From NCBI RefSeq assembly GCF_004118325.1, contig NZ_RDFA01000001.1, positions 185,382 through 249,381 of the forward strand: a stretch of 64,000 nt of DNA. Reading direction: 5' to 3'. Below are positions 17,577 to 26,128 of the stretch, one piece after another. The position numbers and the translations under genes were made by a program. The first letter of the stretch is position 1. Each line of letters begins with the position of its first letter. The DNA is from Halorientalis pallida. Lineage in GTDB: Archaea > Halobacteriota > Halobacteria > Halobacteriales > Haloarculaceae. Below the pieces are notes generated by a model, which saw only the letters and a program-made list of their open reading frames with translations, made no database searches and was not told where the DNA came from.

Positions 17577-18524
17577 ATGACAGGGAAATCGGCCATCGAG
17601 GGCACGGAGTCACCGATACCGGTTGCGGTCCTGTGCTGTCTGCTGGTCGCGGTTCCCGTCGCGGGAGTCGCGGGGGGACTACCCGCGGCCCAGGCGACCG
17701 ATCACGCGACGCCAGCGACGGCCAGTGTCGGCGTCGGCGGGGTGTCACTCGGCGCGGTCCCGCTCGCCGGTCAGACGAACGAGTCCTCGGTCGACGACAC
17801 CGACGCTGGAACCGGGAACGACAGCGACGGCGACGAATCGAGCGTCGACGCGAACCGGACCGAGAACACGACCAGCGAGAACGAGACAGCCGACGACGAG
17901 TCGGCCGAGGAGGGAACGACCGAGGGGCCCCCGTCGATCGAGTCCTACACCGCGACCGTCGAGGGGACGAACCGCACCGTCCGGGTAGAGAGGTCGGACC
18001 GACTGCGTCGGATCGCAGTCGGCGTCTACGATATCGAGGGCGGCGTGGTGGCCGAGCGTGCGTCGCACTTCGTCGTCGGGACGGAGTACGTGACGACGTT
18101 CGAGTTCTCTGCGGGCACCTACCGGAGCAGCCTGATCGACGCGAAGAGTCACGACCGGCAAGTCGAGGATCCGACGAGCCACTACGCCGTCGTCACCGTC
18201 TCCGATGCCGCGACGAACAGAACCACGACGCCGGAATCGTCGCCGACCGAGACACCGACGACGGTCGCCACGGAACGCCCGACGACTTCGGCCATGACGC
18301 CGACGAGCGCGTCCTCGGCGACGGAGACGAAGCAAGAGACGCGACGAACCGTGGGGACGACGCCGCCGGCGACGGAGGCGGCTCCAGCCGACGACCCAGG
18401 TCCCCAGCCCCGACCCCGGACGCAGGGGGCGCTGTTCGGTTCACCGCTGTTACAGAGCGTCCTCACGCTGGCCACCGCCACGGTTCTGACCCTGCTCAGC
18501 GTCGTGTTGTGGGTCCGAGGCTGA
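17577..18524 (+). CDS. Secreted, membrane-anchored Thr/Ser-rich surface protein
   Basis: A 315-residue protein, not recognised as a named family. ATG 17577 is followed by an N-terminal hydrophobic signal (VAVLCCLLVAVPVAGVAGG). Then come an acidic Thr/Asn-rich linker with many possible N-glycosylation sites, and a folded beta-rich region around residues 125-205 (YTATVEGTNRTVRVERS, YVTTFEFSAGTYRSSLIDA). A long Thr/Pro stalk leads to a C-terminal membrane helix (LLQSVLTLATATVLTLLSVVLWVRG), so the topology is extracellular. The final helix and short basic end suggest anchoring by a TM segment. The role is unknown. Confidence 0.75.
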   Translation: MTGKSAIEGTESPIPVAVLCCLLVAVPVAGVAGGLPAAQATDHATPATASVGVGGVSLGAVPLAGQTNESSVDDTDAGTGNDSDGDESSVDANRTENTTSENETADDESAEEGTTEGPPSIESYTATVEGTNRTVRVERSDRLRRIAVGVYDIEGGVVAERASHFVVGTEYVTTFEFSAGTYRSSLIDAKSHDRQVEDPTSHYAVVTVSDAATNRTTTPESSPTETPTTVATERPTTSAMTPTSASSATETKQETRRTVGTTPPATEAAPADDPGPQPRPRTQGALFGSPLLQSVLTLATATVLTLLSVVLWVRG

Positions 18525-18665
18525 GGCTGTTCGTCGCCGCCGAACCCATCTTCGACGACCCGCACCAGCCTGGCAGAAATCAGACGGATCGTCGGGACCG
18601 GTTCGGACGGCATCCCCGAGCGCTCCCAGTGCCGGGCCGACTCGGCGGAGCGGGCACCGGAATCG

Positions 18666-20279
18666 TCAGTCGTCGCTCTCGCTGGATCGCCCGCCGTCGG
18701 CGGCGATGCCGACCGAGTCCCCGGACCTGCCCTGCAGGCGACCGATGTCGAGCACGGCCTGGACGCTGTCGTCGAGGTCGCCGTACTCGCTGGTGTTGGT
18801 GACCAGCGAGACGGCGACGAACACCGTGACGGCGATGACCGTCGCCAGTTGCCCGCCCAGCAGGCCCCACGGAATCGTCAGCGGCGTGTACTGGGGTGCG
18901 TACGCGAACACGAGCGTGAAGACGAGGCCGGCGGTGCCGCCCCAGAGCGCCCCCTCGGCCGTCGCACCCTTCCAGTTGTATCCGATGGCGACACACGGGA
19001 AGACGACGGACGCGAAGATAGCCCAGCCCGCGGCCCCGAGGACGAAGATCAGGCCCGGGAAGGTCGCGGCGATGAGGCCGGCACCGACGAGTAAGGCGGC
19101 GGTCGCGCCCCGCCCCCAGAGGACCTGCTTCCGGTCCGAGAGTTCCGTCCCCCGGTACTCCATGAGGTAGTCGTGGACGATGGCGGAGGCGCCGACGTTC
19201 AGGAAGGCGTTACTGGTCGACATGATGGCCGCGATGATCGAGGTGAGGACGAACGCCGTCACCGCGGCGGGGGCGTACTCGATCAGCGCCAGCGGGAGCG
19301 CCGTGTCCGGGGTCGGCAGCGACCCGCCGAACTGGCCGCGGGCGACGGCCGCGCGCATCACCGGCCCGACCCACCAGTACAGCGACGTGAGGAGGTAGCC
19401 GGTCCCCGAGATGAGTGCGCCCCACTTCAGGACGGAGACGCGTTTGGTCATGTAGAACTTCGTGATGGCGTGGGGCTGGCCGGCCACCGTGAGGCCGATG
19501 ATCGCCATCGAGACGAGAAAGCCGATCGTCGCCAGTCCCTCGCCGCCCAGGAGCGTCAGGTTCAGAAACCCCGGATCGCTGGTCTGGAGGGTCCCGACCA
19601 TGCCGTCGAACCCGCCCGGGAAGTTGGTGAACACGTAGTAGGTCGTCAGCAGGGCCCCGACGATCATCATGGCTCCCTGAATCGCGTCCGACCAGATCGC
19701 CGCCAGAATGCCGCCGATCACGGTGTAGAATCCGAGCACGACCAGCCCGAGGATCAGCGCCTCGAAGAAGCCGACGGGCAGTACGAGTGCCCCGATGATC
19801 CCGAGCGCGGCGTACTGTGAGGCCAGATAGCCCATCGAACCGAGAAAGACCGTCGTCGCCCCCAGCAGCCGAACCCGGTCGTCCTCGTAGCGATAGTACA
19901 TGGCGTCGGGGACGGTGATGGCGTTGCGCACGTCCCCGAGCAGGCGCATCTTCCGGCCCAGCAACCAGTAGGCGATCACGAACCCCAGTATCACGGCCGT
20001 CATCGCGACGATGATGAAATCGAAGCCGACCTCGAAGGCCGACCCCGGGAACCCGACGATCCCCCACCCCGACTGGATCGAGGCGAAAATCGACAGTGCG
20101 ATCACGAAGATGCCGGCGCTGCGGCCGGCCACGAAGTAGTCCTCCTGGTCGTGCTGGTACCGGCTGGCGACCAGTCCGATCCCGACCATCAACAGCGAGA
20201 AGCCGACGATGAACACGACCGCCAGATCGCTGCTGTACTGGACCGGGAGTTCGCCGCCCCAGCTCTGGAGTACCTGCAT
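18666..20279 (-). CDS. Sodium:solute symporter (SSS family)
   Basis: A 537-residue membrane protein with about thirteen TM helices. SSS hallmarks are DYFVAGRSAGIFVIALSIFAS near residue 47, an early helix FASIQSGWGIVGFPG, GFYTVIGGILAAIWSDAIQG near 190 and SIIAAIMSTSNAFLNVGASAIVHDY near 350. It couples Na+ entry to uptake of a small solute; the substrate cannot be assigned. The preceding 67-residue membrane protein ends 3 nt before its start, so they form one unit, and an HTH-10 regulator is divergently transcribed. Confidence 0.9.
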   Translation of the reverse strand: MQVLQSWGGELPVQYSSDLAVVFIVGFSLLMVGIGLVASRYQHDQEDYFVAGRSAGIFVIALSIFASIQSGWGIVGFPGSAFEVGFDFIIVAMTAVILGFVIAYWLLGRKMRLLGDVRNAITVPDAMYYRYEDDRVRLLGATTVFLGSMGYLASQYAALGIIGALVLPVGFFEALILGLVVLGFYTVIGGILAAIWSDAIQGAMMIVGALLTTYYVFTNFPGGFDGMVGTLQTSDPGFLNLTLLGGEGLATIGFLVSMAIIGLTVAGQPHAITKFYMTKRVSVLKWGALISGTGYLLTSLYWWVGPVMRAAVARGQFGGSLPTPDTALPLALIEYAPAAVTAFVLTSIIAAIMSTSNAFLNVGASAIVHDYLMEYRGTELSDRKQVLWGRGATAALLVGAGLIAATFPGLIFVLGAAGWAIFASVVFPCVAIGYNWKGATAEGALWGGTAGLVFTLVFAYAPQYTPLTIPWGLLGGQLATVIAVTVFVAVSLVTNTSEYGDLDDSVQAVLDIGRLQGRSGDSVGIAADGGRSSESDD

Positions 20280-20282
20280 CGG

Positions 20283-20486
20283 TCAGTTCCTCCCGGGCTG
20301 TGGCTGCCTCGACTCCCCCTCGTTGCTAGCGGGTTCGTCGCCGGTGTCGGGTTCCGATTCGGCGACCGAGCCGACGCCCTCGAATCGCAGCCCGAGGTAG
20401 AGGGCCGAGAGCAGGAAGACGACGATCCCTGCGAGAACCAGCTCGACGATCGGACTCTGGAGCCCAAGCAGTGAGGCGACCACCAT
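20283..20486 (-). CDS. Small single-TM protein paired with the symporter
   Basis: A 67-residue protein with one hydrophobic helix (VELVLAGIVVFLLSALYLGLRF) and an acidic, Gln/Pro-ending tail. A strong Shine-Dalgarno-like GGAGGTGA lies 6-13 nt before its ATG at 20486. It ends 3 nt before the symporter start. By analogy with small partner subunits of some SSS transporters (DUF485/DUF4212 types) it is probably an accessory subunit, though it has only one TM helix and I cannot assign a family. Confidence 0.75.
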   Translation of the reverse strand: MVVASLLGLQSPIVELVLAGIVVFLLSALYLGLRFEGVGSVAESEPDTGDEPASNEGESRQPQPGRN

Positions 20487-20538
20487 CTATCTCACCTCCC
20501 GCAGTACGACCGGTCCGTCCGCTGGCAGTGCGTGCATG

Positions 20539-20547
20539 GTTTATACG
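20539..20547 (-). promoter_or_regulatory. Promoter of the symporter operon
   Basis: ACGTATAAAC on the minus strand is centred about 57 bp before the small-subunit ATG. That implies a 5' leader of about 30 nt carrying the Shine-Dalgarno sequence, unlike the mostly leaderless neighbours. Confidence 0.5.
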
Positions 20548-20609
20548 TCCACGCTGGCGGCGATAGGGTTGGCCCTTAACATGTAAAGCCGCCACAGAAG
20601 CGCTACAAG

Positions 20610-20619
20610 AACTATAATC
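20610..20619 (+). promoter_or_regulatory. Promoter of the HTH-10 regulator gene
   Basis: AACTATAATC lies about 36 bp before ATG 20651. The divergent space to the symporter operon is only about 165 bp, so one regulator site could serve both. Confidence 0.5.
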
Positions 20620-20650
20620 GCGGCCGTGGAGAGGGGAACGCTCCCACGCC

Positions 20651-21373
20651 ATGCTCGAGTACACACTGGATATGGAGCAGTACGACTGCCCGTTCATCGA
20701 CGTGAGCGCCGACTTCGACGTCCGGTTCGCGGCGTTCCAGTGGGAGTTCGATCAAAACGAGCGGGAACTGGAGACGCGAATGACCGTGGATGGAGCCGAC
20801 GAGGCGGCGCTGGCGAACGGTCTCGACGCGCTTCGGGCTCACGATCGGCTCCGGACCTGTCACCTGCTCGCCCGACACGACGACCGGGCGCAGGTCCGGA
20901 CCCGCATCGGCGAGACCGAGGCGATGTCCGTGATTCGCGAGCACGACGGCTACGTCACGGGCCCGTTCCGCGTCGCCGACGGCAGCGAGCGCTGGCACGT
21001 CGGCTTCGACGACGGCTCGGTCGCCTCGGACGCACTCACCGCGCTCGACGACGACAACGAGTTCACCGTCCGGAACCGAGAGCGGCTCGGGGCCGACGAC
21101 GTCCCGAGGGAGGCCCTGGACTGCGACCCGGTCCACGAACTCGTCGACGAGTCCCTCTCGCTCTCGGCAGTCGAGCGCCGGACCCTCGAACGCGCCGTCC
21201 GGGACGGGTACTTCGACGTCCCCCGGGGGACGACGCTCGGCGAGATCGCGGGGTCGTTCGACGTGTCCAAACCAGCCGCCTCCGAGAACCTCCGGCGGAG
21301 CCAGCGAAAAGTCCTCCAGCGGGTCGTCTCGCTGATCGAGTTCCTCGACTCGCCGGCACCGGGCCCGGAATAG
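20651..21373 (+). CDS. HTH-10 (bacterio-opsin activator-type) transcription regulator
   Basis: A 240-residue protein with a C-terminal HTH_10 domain: LSLSAVERRTLERAVRDGYFDVPRGTTLGEIAGSFDVSKPAASENLRRSQRKVL at about 172-226. The N-terminal 150 residues are a ligand-sensing-type region without a clear PAS/GAF motif. Haloarchaea carry many such Bat-like regulators. It is divergent from the sodium:solute symporter pair, so it likely controls that operon. The start ATG 20651 follows the TATA box at 20610-20619; no longer start is credible. Confidence 0.87.
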   Translation: MLEYTLDMEQYDCPFIDVSADFDVRFAAFQWEFDQNERELETRMTVDGADEAALANGLDALRAHDRLRTCHLLARHDDRAQVRTRIGETEAMSVIREHDGYVTGPFRVADGSERWHVGFDDGSVASDALTALDDDNEFTVRNRERLGADDVPREALDCDPVHELVDESLSLSAVERRTLERAVRDGYFDVPRGTTLGEIAGSFDVSKPAASENLRRSQRKVLQRVVSLIEFLDSPAPGPE

Positions 21374-21387
21374 CGGGTCCGGCCCGC

Positions 21388-21957
21388 TTACCGCTGTTTC
21401 TCGCCGCCGAACTCGTCTTCGGTCACTCTGACGACGAGCGTGTCCGAGACCTCGCGCAGGTCGTACTCGGGGAGTTCCGGTCCGGTCCGGGCGGCGTACA
21501 TCGGCTCGACTAGTGCGGGGGCCGTCTCGACGGTCGCGTCGTCGGACCCGTCGCCTTCCTCGGTGTCGGTGGACTCGTCGGTCGACACCGCGTCCGGTGG
21601 ACCGTCGTCTCGCCGGTCGGACTCGTACTCGACGCCGTAGACCTCGAGGAAGCGTTCGGTCTCGTCGGCGGACAGGTCGTCGTCGCGGACGGCCGCCGCC
21701 AGGTCCCGCGAGAGCCACTCGGTCTCGCTGACGCTGGGTTCGCGGACGAACGCGTCGCGTGTGAACCGGACGAGATACCAGTTCAGGTCGTTCAGGAGGG
21801 CGACGGCTGCGCCGAGGCTCACCGTCTCGACGGCGACGGTGTTCTCGAACGGTTCCCGCAGGTCGTACGTCGCGAGGGCGTTGCGGGCCGTCTCACGCGA
21901 GAGCAACTCGTACCGGAGGTTCACCTCCGGATCGCCGACGAGACAGACCTGCGTCAT
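21388..21957 (-). CDS. Conserved haloarchaeal protein (DUF5804-like)
   Basis: A 189-residue protein starting MTQVCLVGDPEVNLRYELLS at ATG 21957. The first 105 residues look like a compact conserved domain (LREPFENTVAVETVSLGAAVALLNDLNWYLVRF, EWLSRDLAAAVRD). They are followed by an acidic spacer and a short C-terminal strand-rich part (REVSDTLVVRVTEDEF). I associate it with DUF5804 from memory. There is no signal peptide. It converges on the HTH-10 gene with a 14-bp gap and is divergent from the KaiC-like gene. Function unknown. Confidence 0.72.
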   Translation of the reverse strand: MTQVCLVGDPEVNLRYELLSRETARNALATYDLREPFENTVAVETVSLGAAVALLNDLNWYLVRFTRDAFVREPSVSETEWLSRDLAAAVRDDDLSADETERFLEVYGVEYESDRRDDGPPDAVSTDESTDTEEGDGSDDATVETAPALVEPMYAARTGPELPEYDLREVSDTLVVRVTEDEFGGEKQR

Positions 21958-22086
21958 ACTCGCCGCAACAGGGCCGCGAGGCAAAGCGGTTTCGGCTCCC
22001 CGGCCGTCGCCACCGACACGGTGTGTCGAATCGACCCGCACTCACTTACGACTGGCCTCCGTACCCGTGACAAGTTCGATCCCCCC

Positions 22087-23628
22087 ATGAGTCAGGAGCC
22101 GACAGTCGAATCCAGCGACGATGGCCTGCGAAAGGTCCCCTCGGGGAGCGTCGTTCTGGACGAAATCCTCCAGGGCGGGCTCCCGAAGAACCGGTCGGTC
22201 CTCGTCTCGGGCGGTCCCGGGACCGGCAAGTCGACGCTGGCGATGCAGTTCCTCCAGCGCGGACTCGACGCCGGCGACGACTGTCTGTTCGTCAGCACGG
22301 AACAGACCACCGACGAGTTACGGGACACGTTCGACGGCTACACGTTCGACCTCGACCACAGGGACCTCACGCTCACCACGATCCACGCCACGACGGGCTA
22401 CACGCTGGAGGGTGAAGAGGAAGAACTGACACTGAAGACGCTCGAAGGTGGGGATTCCGTCAGCGACGGCTACTCCGCGCCCTTCGAGTCCCAGTACATC
22501 GTCAAACACCTCGAACAGTTCGCGCCGGTCGACCGGGTGGTGCTGGACAGCGTCTCCGGGCTGTCGGCGATGGGCGACGACTACGACCGCTACCGGCGGG
22601 CCGTCCTCGATCTCATCAGGCTATTCTCCGACGAGTTCGAGGCGACGACCGTCCTGACGGCCGAAGAGAGCGGTCTCGGCACCGACGCGGGCGAGGCCAC
22701 TGTCGCCGTCTCCGACTCGATCCAGTACAACACTCACGGCGTCGTCCGCCTGTGGCGAGAGAACATCGAGGGCGACTACCACCGCTTCCTGGAGGTGATG
22801 AAGATGCGCGGCGTCGACCACGACACCCGGGTCTTCCAGACGGACTTCGACGACGACGGCGTCAGGCTGATCCCCCGGATGCGGACCCACCCCGGGGAGT
22901 TCGTCCCAGAGGACTTCATGGCGAGCGGGATCGGCGGACTCGACGCCCTGCTGGGTGGCGGCATCGTCCTCGGCGGGACGATGCTGCTCGAACACGACGG
23001 ACAGGCCAGCCCCCACTCGATCATCACGAACCTGATGCGAGCGGCGGTCGACAACGACATGGCCATCACGCTGGTCCCGCCCGTGGAGTTGCCGCCAAAG
23101 CGGCTGGAAGCGATCATCGACCGGGACGTGGGCGACATGGACGAGATGCTCGCGAACGACGAACTCTTCCTGATCGACTACCCGAACATCTGGCGGAACA
23201 CCCGCCGGAACGTGTTCAAACCGCGCGAACACGAGGACGAGGACGCCGAGCACGTCTTCGAGATCATCGACGAGCGCCGGGGTGACAGCGCCATGTTCAG
23301 CGCGATCAACGTCGAGGCTCAGATCCCGGTAACGGACGACGACGAACTGAAACGGATACGATTCTGGGAGGAGGAGAACCTGATGCAGGCCGCCGACACG
23401 TCGCTGTACTTTTTCAACCCCGGCACGATGGCGGACGAGCTCGCCGAATTCTACAAGAACAGCGCCTGGCAGGTCCTCCGGACGTGGATCAACGACAAGG
23501 GACTCCAGTATCTCAAACTGAAGAAGTCGCCCGCCGGGTTCCTCGGCTCGACGCGACTGGTCGAGTACACCGAGGACAAACCGTACATGCGCATCCAGCG
23601 CCCGCCACGGGCCGACGAGGGGAACTGA
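22087..23628 (+). CDS. Two-domain KaiC-like RecA-superfamily ATPase (second domain degenerate)
   Basis: This 513-residue protein has an active-looking first KaiC domain: VLDEILQGGLPKNRSVLVSGG, Walker A GGPGTGKST at residues 42-50, a FVSTEQ motif near 79 and Walker B RVVLDSVSGLSAM near 152. A second KaiC-like domain begins at about residue 278 (MASGIGGLDALLGGGIVLGGTMLLEHDG) but has EHDGQASPHS where the P-loop should be. ATP binding there is probably lost. The C-terminal 130 residues are extra. It is followed after one base by a DUF7504-type gene, so the two are co-transcribed. Role unknown; signalling or scaffolding is a guess. Confidence 0.85.
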   Translation: MSQEPTVESSDDGLRKVPSGSVVLDEILQGGLPKNRSVLVSGGPGTGKSTLAMQFLQRGLDAGDDCLFVSTEQTTDELRDTFDGYTFDLDHRDLTLTTIHATTGYTLEGEEEELTLKTLEGGDSVSDGYSAPFESQYIVKHLEQFAPVDRVVLDSVSGLSAMGDDYDRYRRAVLDLIRLFSDEFEATTVLTAEESGLGTDAGEATVAVSDSIQYNTHGVVRLWRENIEGDYHRFLEVMKMRGVDHDTRVFQTDFDDDGVRLIPRMRTHPGEFVPEDFMASGIGGLDALLGGGIVLGGTMLLEHDGQASPHSIITNLMRAAVDNDMAITLVPPVELPPKRLEAIIDRDVGDMDEMLANDELFLIDYPNIWRNTRRNVFKPREHEDEDAEHVFEIIDERRGDSAMFSAINVEAQIPVTDDDELKRIRFWEEENLMQAADTSLYFFNPGTMADELAEFYKNSAWQVLRTWINDKGLQYLKLKKSPAGFLGSTRLVEYTEDKPYMRIQRPPRADEGN

Positions 23629-23629
23629 G

Positions 23630-24202
23630 ATGAGCAAACACACACCCGCAAAAGCCGGGAACCTGCTCGTGATGGCGCCGGCGATGAGCGACGACAAGGC
23701 TGAGCAGTGCCACGATCTGCTCTCGGGACAGGCGCCGGAGTCCGTCGACCTGGTGCGGATCGTCTACCACCGCTCGCCCGACCGCCTGGTCGACGAGTGG
23801 GCCGACCGGGTCGGCGACCCGCCGGCCAACACCGTCATCGTGAGCGTCGACGACCGCGCTCAGTCCGGGTCCATCGGTGGTCAGACGCTGTCCGGCGAGG
23901 CCGACGGCACCGTCGAAGTCCTCGCGGCCAATCCCAACGACCTCACGGGTCTGGGGATGGAGTTGAACAACGCCCTGACGGCACTGTCGGAGACGGACAA
24001 CGAGGTGTACGTCTGCTTCGACTCGGTGACGGCGATGCTCCAGTTCGTCGACACCGAGAGCGCCTACAAGTTCCTGCACATGCTGACGGGACAGTTCCAC
24101 AAGGTCGACGCGGTCGCCCACTTCCACCTCGACCCGACGGCCCACGACGAGCGGACGATCAGTCGCATCAAGACGACGTTCGACGATATGGTCGAACTCT
24201 AG
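23630..24202 (+). CDS. DUF7504-type RecA-fold protein without Walker A
   Basis: A 190-residue protein read one base after the KaiC-like gene. It keeps a KaiC/RecA strand order: GNLLVMAPAMSDDKAEQC at 10-27 in the P-loop position but without GKT/GKS, NDLTGLGMELNNAL at 103-115, a Walker-B-like VYVCFDSVTAMLQFVD at 126-141, and KFLHMLTGQFHKVDAVAHFHLDP at 147-169. It is paralogous to the gene at 33543. It is probably a non-ATP-binding partner of the neighbouring KaiC-like protein (inference). Its TAG shares CTAG with the convergent methionine adenosyltransferase. Confidence 0.8.
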   Translation: MSKHTPAKAGNLLVMAPAMSDDKAEQCHDLLSGQAPESVDLVRIVYHRSPDRLVDEWADRVGDPPANTVIVSVDDRAQSGSIGGQTLSGEADGTVEVLAANPNDLTGLGMELNNALTALSETDNEVYVCFDSVTAMLQFVDTESAYKFLHMLTGQFHKVDAVAHFHLDPTAHDERTISRIKTTFDDMVEL

Positions 24203-25401
24203 AAGGTCGAGAGGTCGCCCTCGATGGCCCGCTCGGTGATCGAGGTCACGTTCGCCAGTCGTTCGTCGACGATGGCAGTCACCTCGTCCTCGATGTCGGC
24301 GACCGAGACGCCGTCTTCGGTGACGACGTGGGCGTCGGCGACGTGGGGCTGGTCGATGGGTCGCCCGATCTGACTGAGCAGGCGGATCTGGAGTTCGCGG
24401 ATGCCGTCGACCTCCTCGACGACGGCCTCGGCCACGTCCGTCGAGAGCAGGTTGTAGATCTTCCCGATGTGGTTGACGGCGTTTTTCCCGCTCGTGGCCT
24501 CCATGCTCATCGGACGGTTGGGCGTGATGAGCCCGTTCGCGCGGTTGCCCCGGCCGACCGAGCCGTCGTCGCCCATCTCGGCGGACGTGCCGGTACAGGT
24601 CAGGTAGATCGCCCCGTCCTCGTAATCGTCGGCGGTGTTGACGTGCACGGTCACGGAGCGGTCGGTGATCGACCGGGCGAGGTCGCCGACGTACTCCCGA
24701 ACGCCCTCGACTGCATCCCGGTAGGCGTCGAGGTCGTCGACGTACTCGTCGATCATCGCGACGGCGACGGTCACGTCCACGTGGTCGCCCTCGCGTTTGC
24801 CCATTACCTTCACGTCCGGCCCCACCTCGGGGTTGTCGTCGGCGTACTCGCCGTTGAGCCGCCGTTCGGTCTCGTAGACGATCCGCTCGGTCTCGGTCAG
24901 GGGCGCGTGGCCGACCCCGAAGCTCGTGTCGTTGGCCATCGGGACTGCGCCGTCCTCACCGAACACTTCCTGCAGGTCACCACTGCCCTCGCCGAGTTTC
25001 ACGTCGACGACGACGTCTCGACCCACGTCGAGTTGCGGAATCTCCTCGTTGAGGTACTCGCGGGCGGCCTCCAGCGCGATGGTCTCGGCCGGAATCTTCG
25101 TGCCCTCGTACTCCTTGGTCGCGCGGCCGACGATCAGCAGGTAGATCGGCTCCTGGATCTCCCCGCCGCCGAACGCCGGCGCGGCGCTGCCTGCGACCAG
25201 TTGCGTCTCGTCGGTGTTGTAGTGGAGCGGCTTGCCGACCCGTTCGAGGTAGGCCTGCGCGAGCGCCTGCGAGACGCGCTCTGCCACGCCGTCACAGATC
25301 GAGTCCGGATGCCCGATCCCCTTGCGCTCGACGATCTCTACTTCCTGATCTTCGACAGCGAGCCGGTTGGTCGGCTCGACGCGAATGTTCCGCTCGGTCA
25401 T
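24199..25401 (-). CDS. mat: Methionine adenosyltransferase, archaeal type
   Basis: A 400-residue archaeal MAT, unrelated in easy alignment to bacterial MetK. It forms S-adenosylmethionine from ATP and methionine. Motifs seen are [20 protein letters not shown] near residue 25, [39 protein letters not shown], and [35 protein letters not shown] near 290. The start is ATG 25401 ([14 protein letters not shown]), with the in-frame upstream ATG at 25470 overlapping the CYTH gene. Monocistronic and convergent with the DUF7504 gene. Confidence 0.95.
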   Translation of the reverse strand: MTERNIRVEPTNRLAVEDQEVEIVERKGIGHPDSICDGVAERVSQALAQAYLERVGKPLHYNTDETQLVAGSAAPAFGGGEIQEPIYLLIVGRATKEYEGTKIPAETIALEAAREYLNEEIPQLDVGRDVVVDVKLGEGSGDLQEVFGEDGAVPMANDTSFGVGHAPLTETERIVYETERRLNGEYADDNPEVGPDVKVMGKREGDHVDVTVAVAMIDEYVDDLDAYRDAVEGVREYVGDLARSITDRSVTVHVNTADDYEDGAIYLTCTGTSAEMGDDGSVGRGNRANGLITPNRPMSMEATSGKNAVNHIGKIYNLLSTDVAEAVVEEVDGIRELQIRLLSQIGRPIDQPHVADAHVVTEDGVSVADIEDEVTAIVDERLANVTSITERAIEGDLSTF

Positions 25402-25466
25402 TACCCGTGCCTTGGCAGGTGGGGATGCTATAACTTCCGGAAATGTCGAGGCTGACAGAATTACCG

Positions 25467-26015
25467 TCAAGCATCCCCGTCGGCGAGCAGCATGCCGAGG
25501 TAGGAAGTTCGGATGCCGTCGTCGGGGTCCAGGTCGAGCGATTCAAGGAGGTCCTGGGCGGCCTCGCGCTCGGCGGGCACGTCGGCCTCGCGCCCGCACT
25601 CCGTTTCGACCTCGACGAACTCCCCTACGCCGACGACCGAATCCAGCGTGACAGTGAACTCGTCGACCTGAAATCGTGTGCGTTCCTTCTCCACTGTTGC
25701 GGCCGGCGAGAAGCCCAGCGACTCGAAGATGGCCTGCACGCGGTCGCGATGGGCCACTTCGGACTCGATCTCCTCGCGGGTCTTTGACTCGGCCTCGACC
25801 AGCGGTCCCTTGTAGGTCAGCTCGGTTATCGCTCCGTCCGCGTCCCGTTCCTCGCGCAGTCGCAGTGCCTCGTCGGTCGCCGCGAAGTCGCGATGGGGCG
25901 CGTCGAAGTAGGTGTCGATCTGCTCGACGGTACCCAGCGGGTCGGCGTCCAGATCGGCCAGTCGCTCCCGGACAGCCTCGTGGTCGGCGCGGACCTTGAC
26001 CTCCACCTCGTACAT
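25467..26015 (-). CDS. CYTH/CyaB-like triphosphate-binding protein
   Basis: A 182-residue CYTH-domain protein. The signature ExExK occurs at the N-terminus as YEVEVKV. It is followed by the tunnel-lining charged residues ALRLREERD, LTYKGP, EIESEV, KERTRF, TVTLDSVVGVGEFVEVE, typical of class IV adenylyl cyclase/thiamine-triphosphatase relatives. It would bind a triphosphate with divalent metal; cAMP synthesis in haloarchaea is not established, so a triphosphatase or nucleotide role is equally possible. It lies just upstream of mat on the same strand with a 65-bp gap. Confidence 0.88.
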   Translation of the reverse strand: MYEVEVKVRADHEAVRERLADLDADPLGTVEQIDTYFDAPHRDFAATDEALRLREERDADGAITELTYKGPLVEAESKTREEIESEVAHRDRVQAIFESLGFSPAATVEKERTRFQVDEFTVTLDSVVGVGEFVEVETECGREADVPAEREAAQDLLESLDLDPDDGIRTSYLGMLLADGDA

Positions 26016-26098
26016 ACCTCCCGATTCGCGGGGCGGGACTAAAGCATCCGGATTCCGGCCGGTCGCCCCCCGTCGACGGCCAAGGTCGAAACGTTGTG

Positions 26099-26106
26099 CT
26101 TATAGG
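26099..26106 (+). promoter_or_regulatory. TATA box of the FKBP gene
   Basis: CTTATAGG is centred about 27 bp before ATG 26129, which fixes the leaderless start and excludes the in-frame start at 26096. Confidence 0.55.
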
Positions 26107-26128
26107 CGTAACCCATGACCTTCAGGGT

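Noticed and set aside
20712..21718. 368-residue minus-strand frame over the HTH-10 gene
   Set aside because: Antisense to a domain-bearing gene and to its neighbour; low-complexity Arg/Val.
24199..24202. Overlap of convergent genes as an assembly error
   Set aside because: The same CTAG overlap occurs at four places with intact proteins on both sides, so it is a real arrangement.
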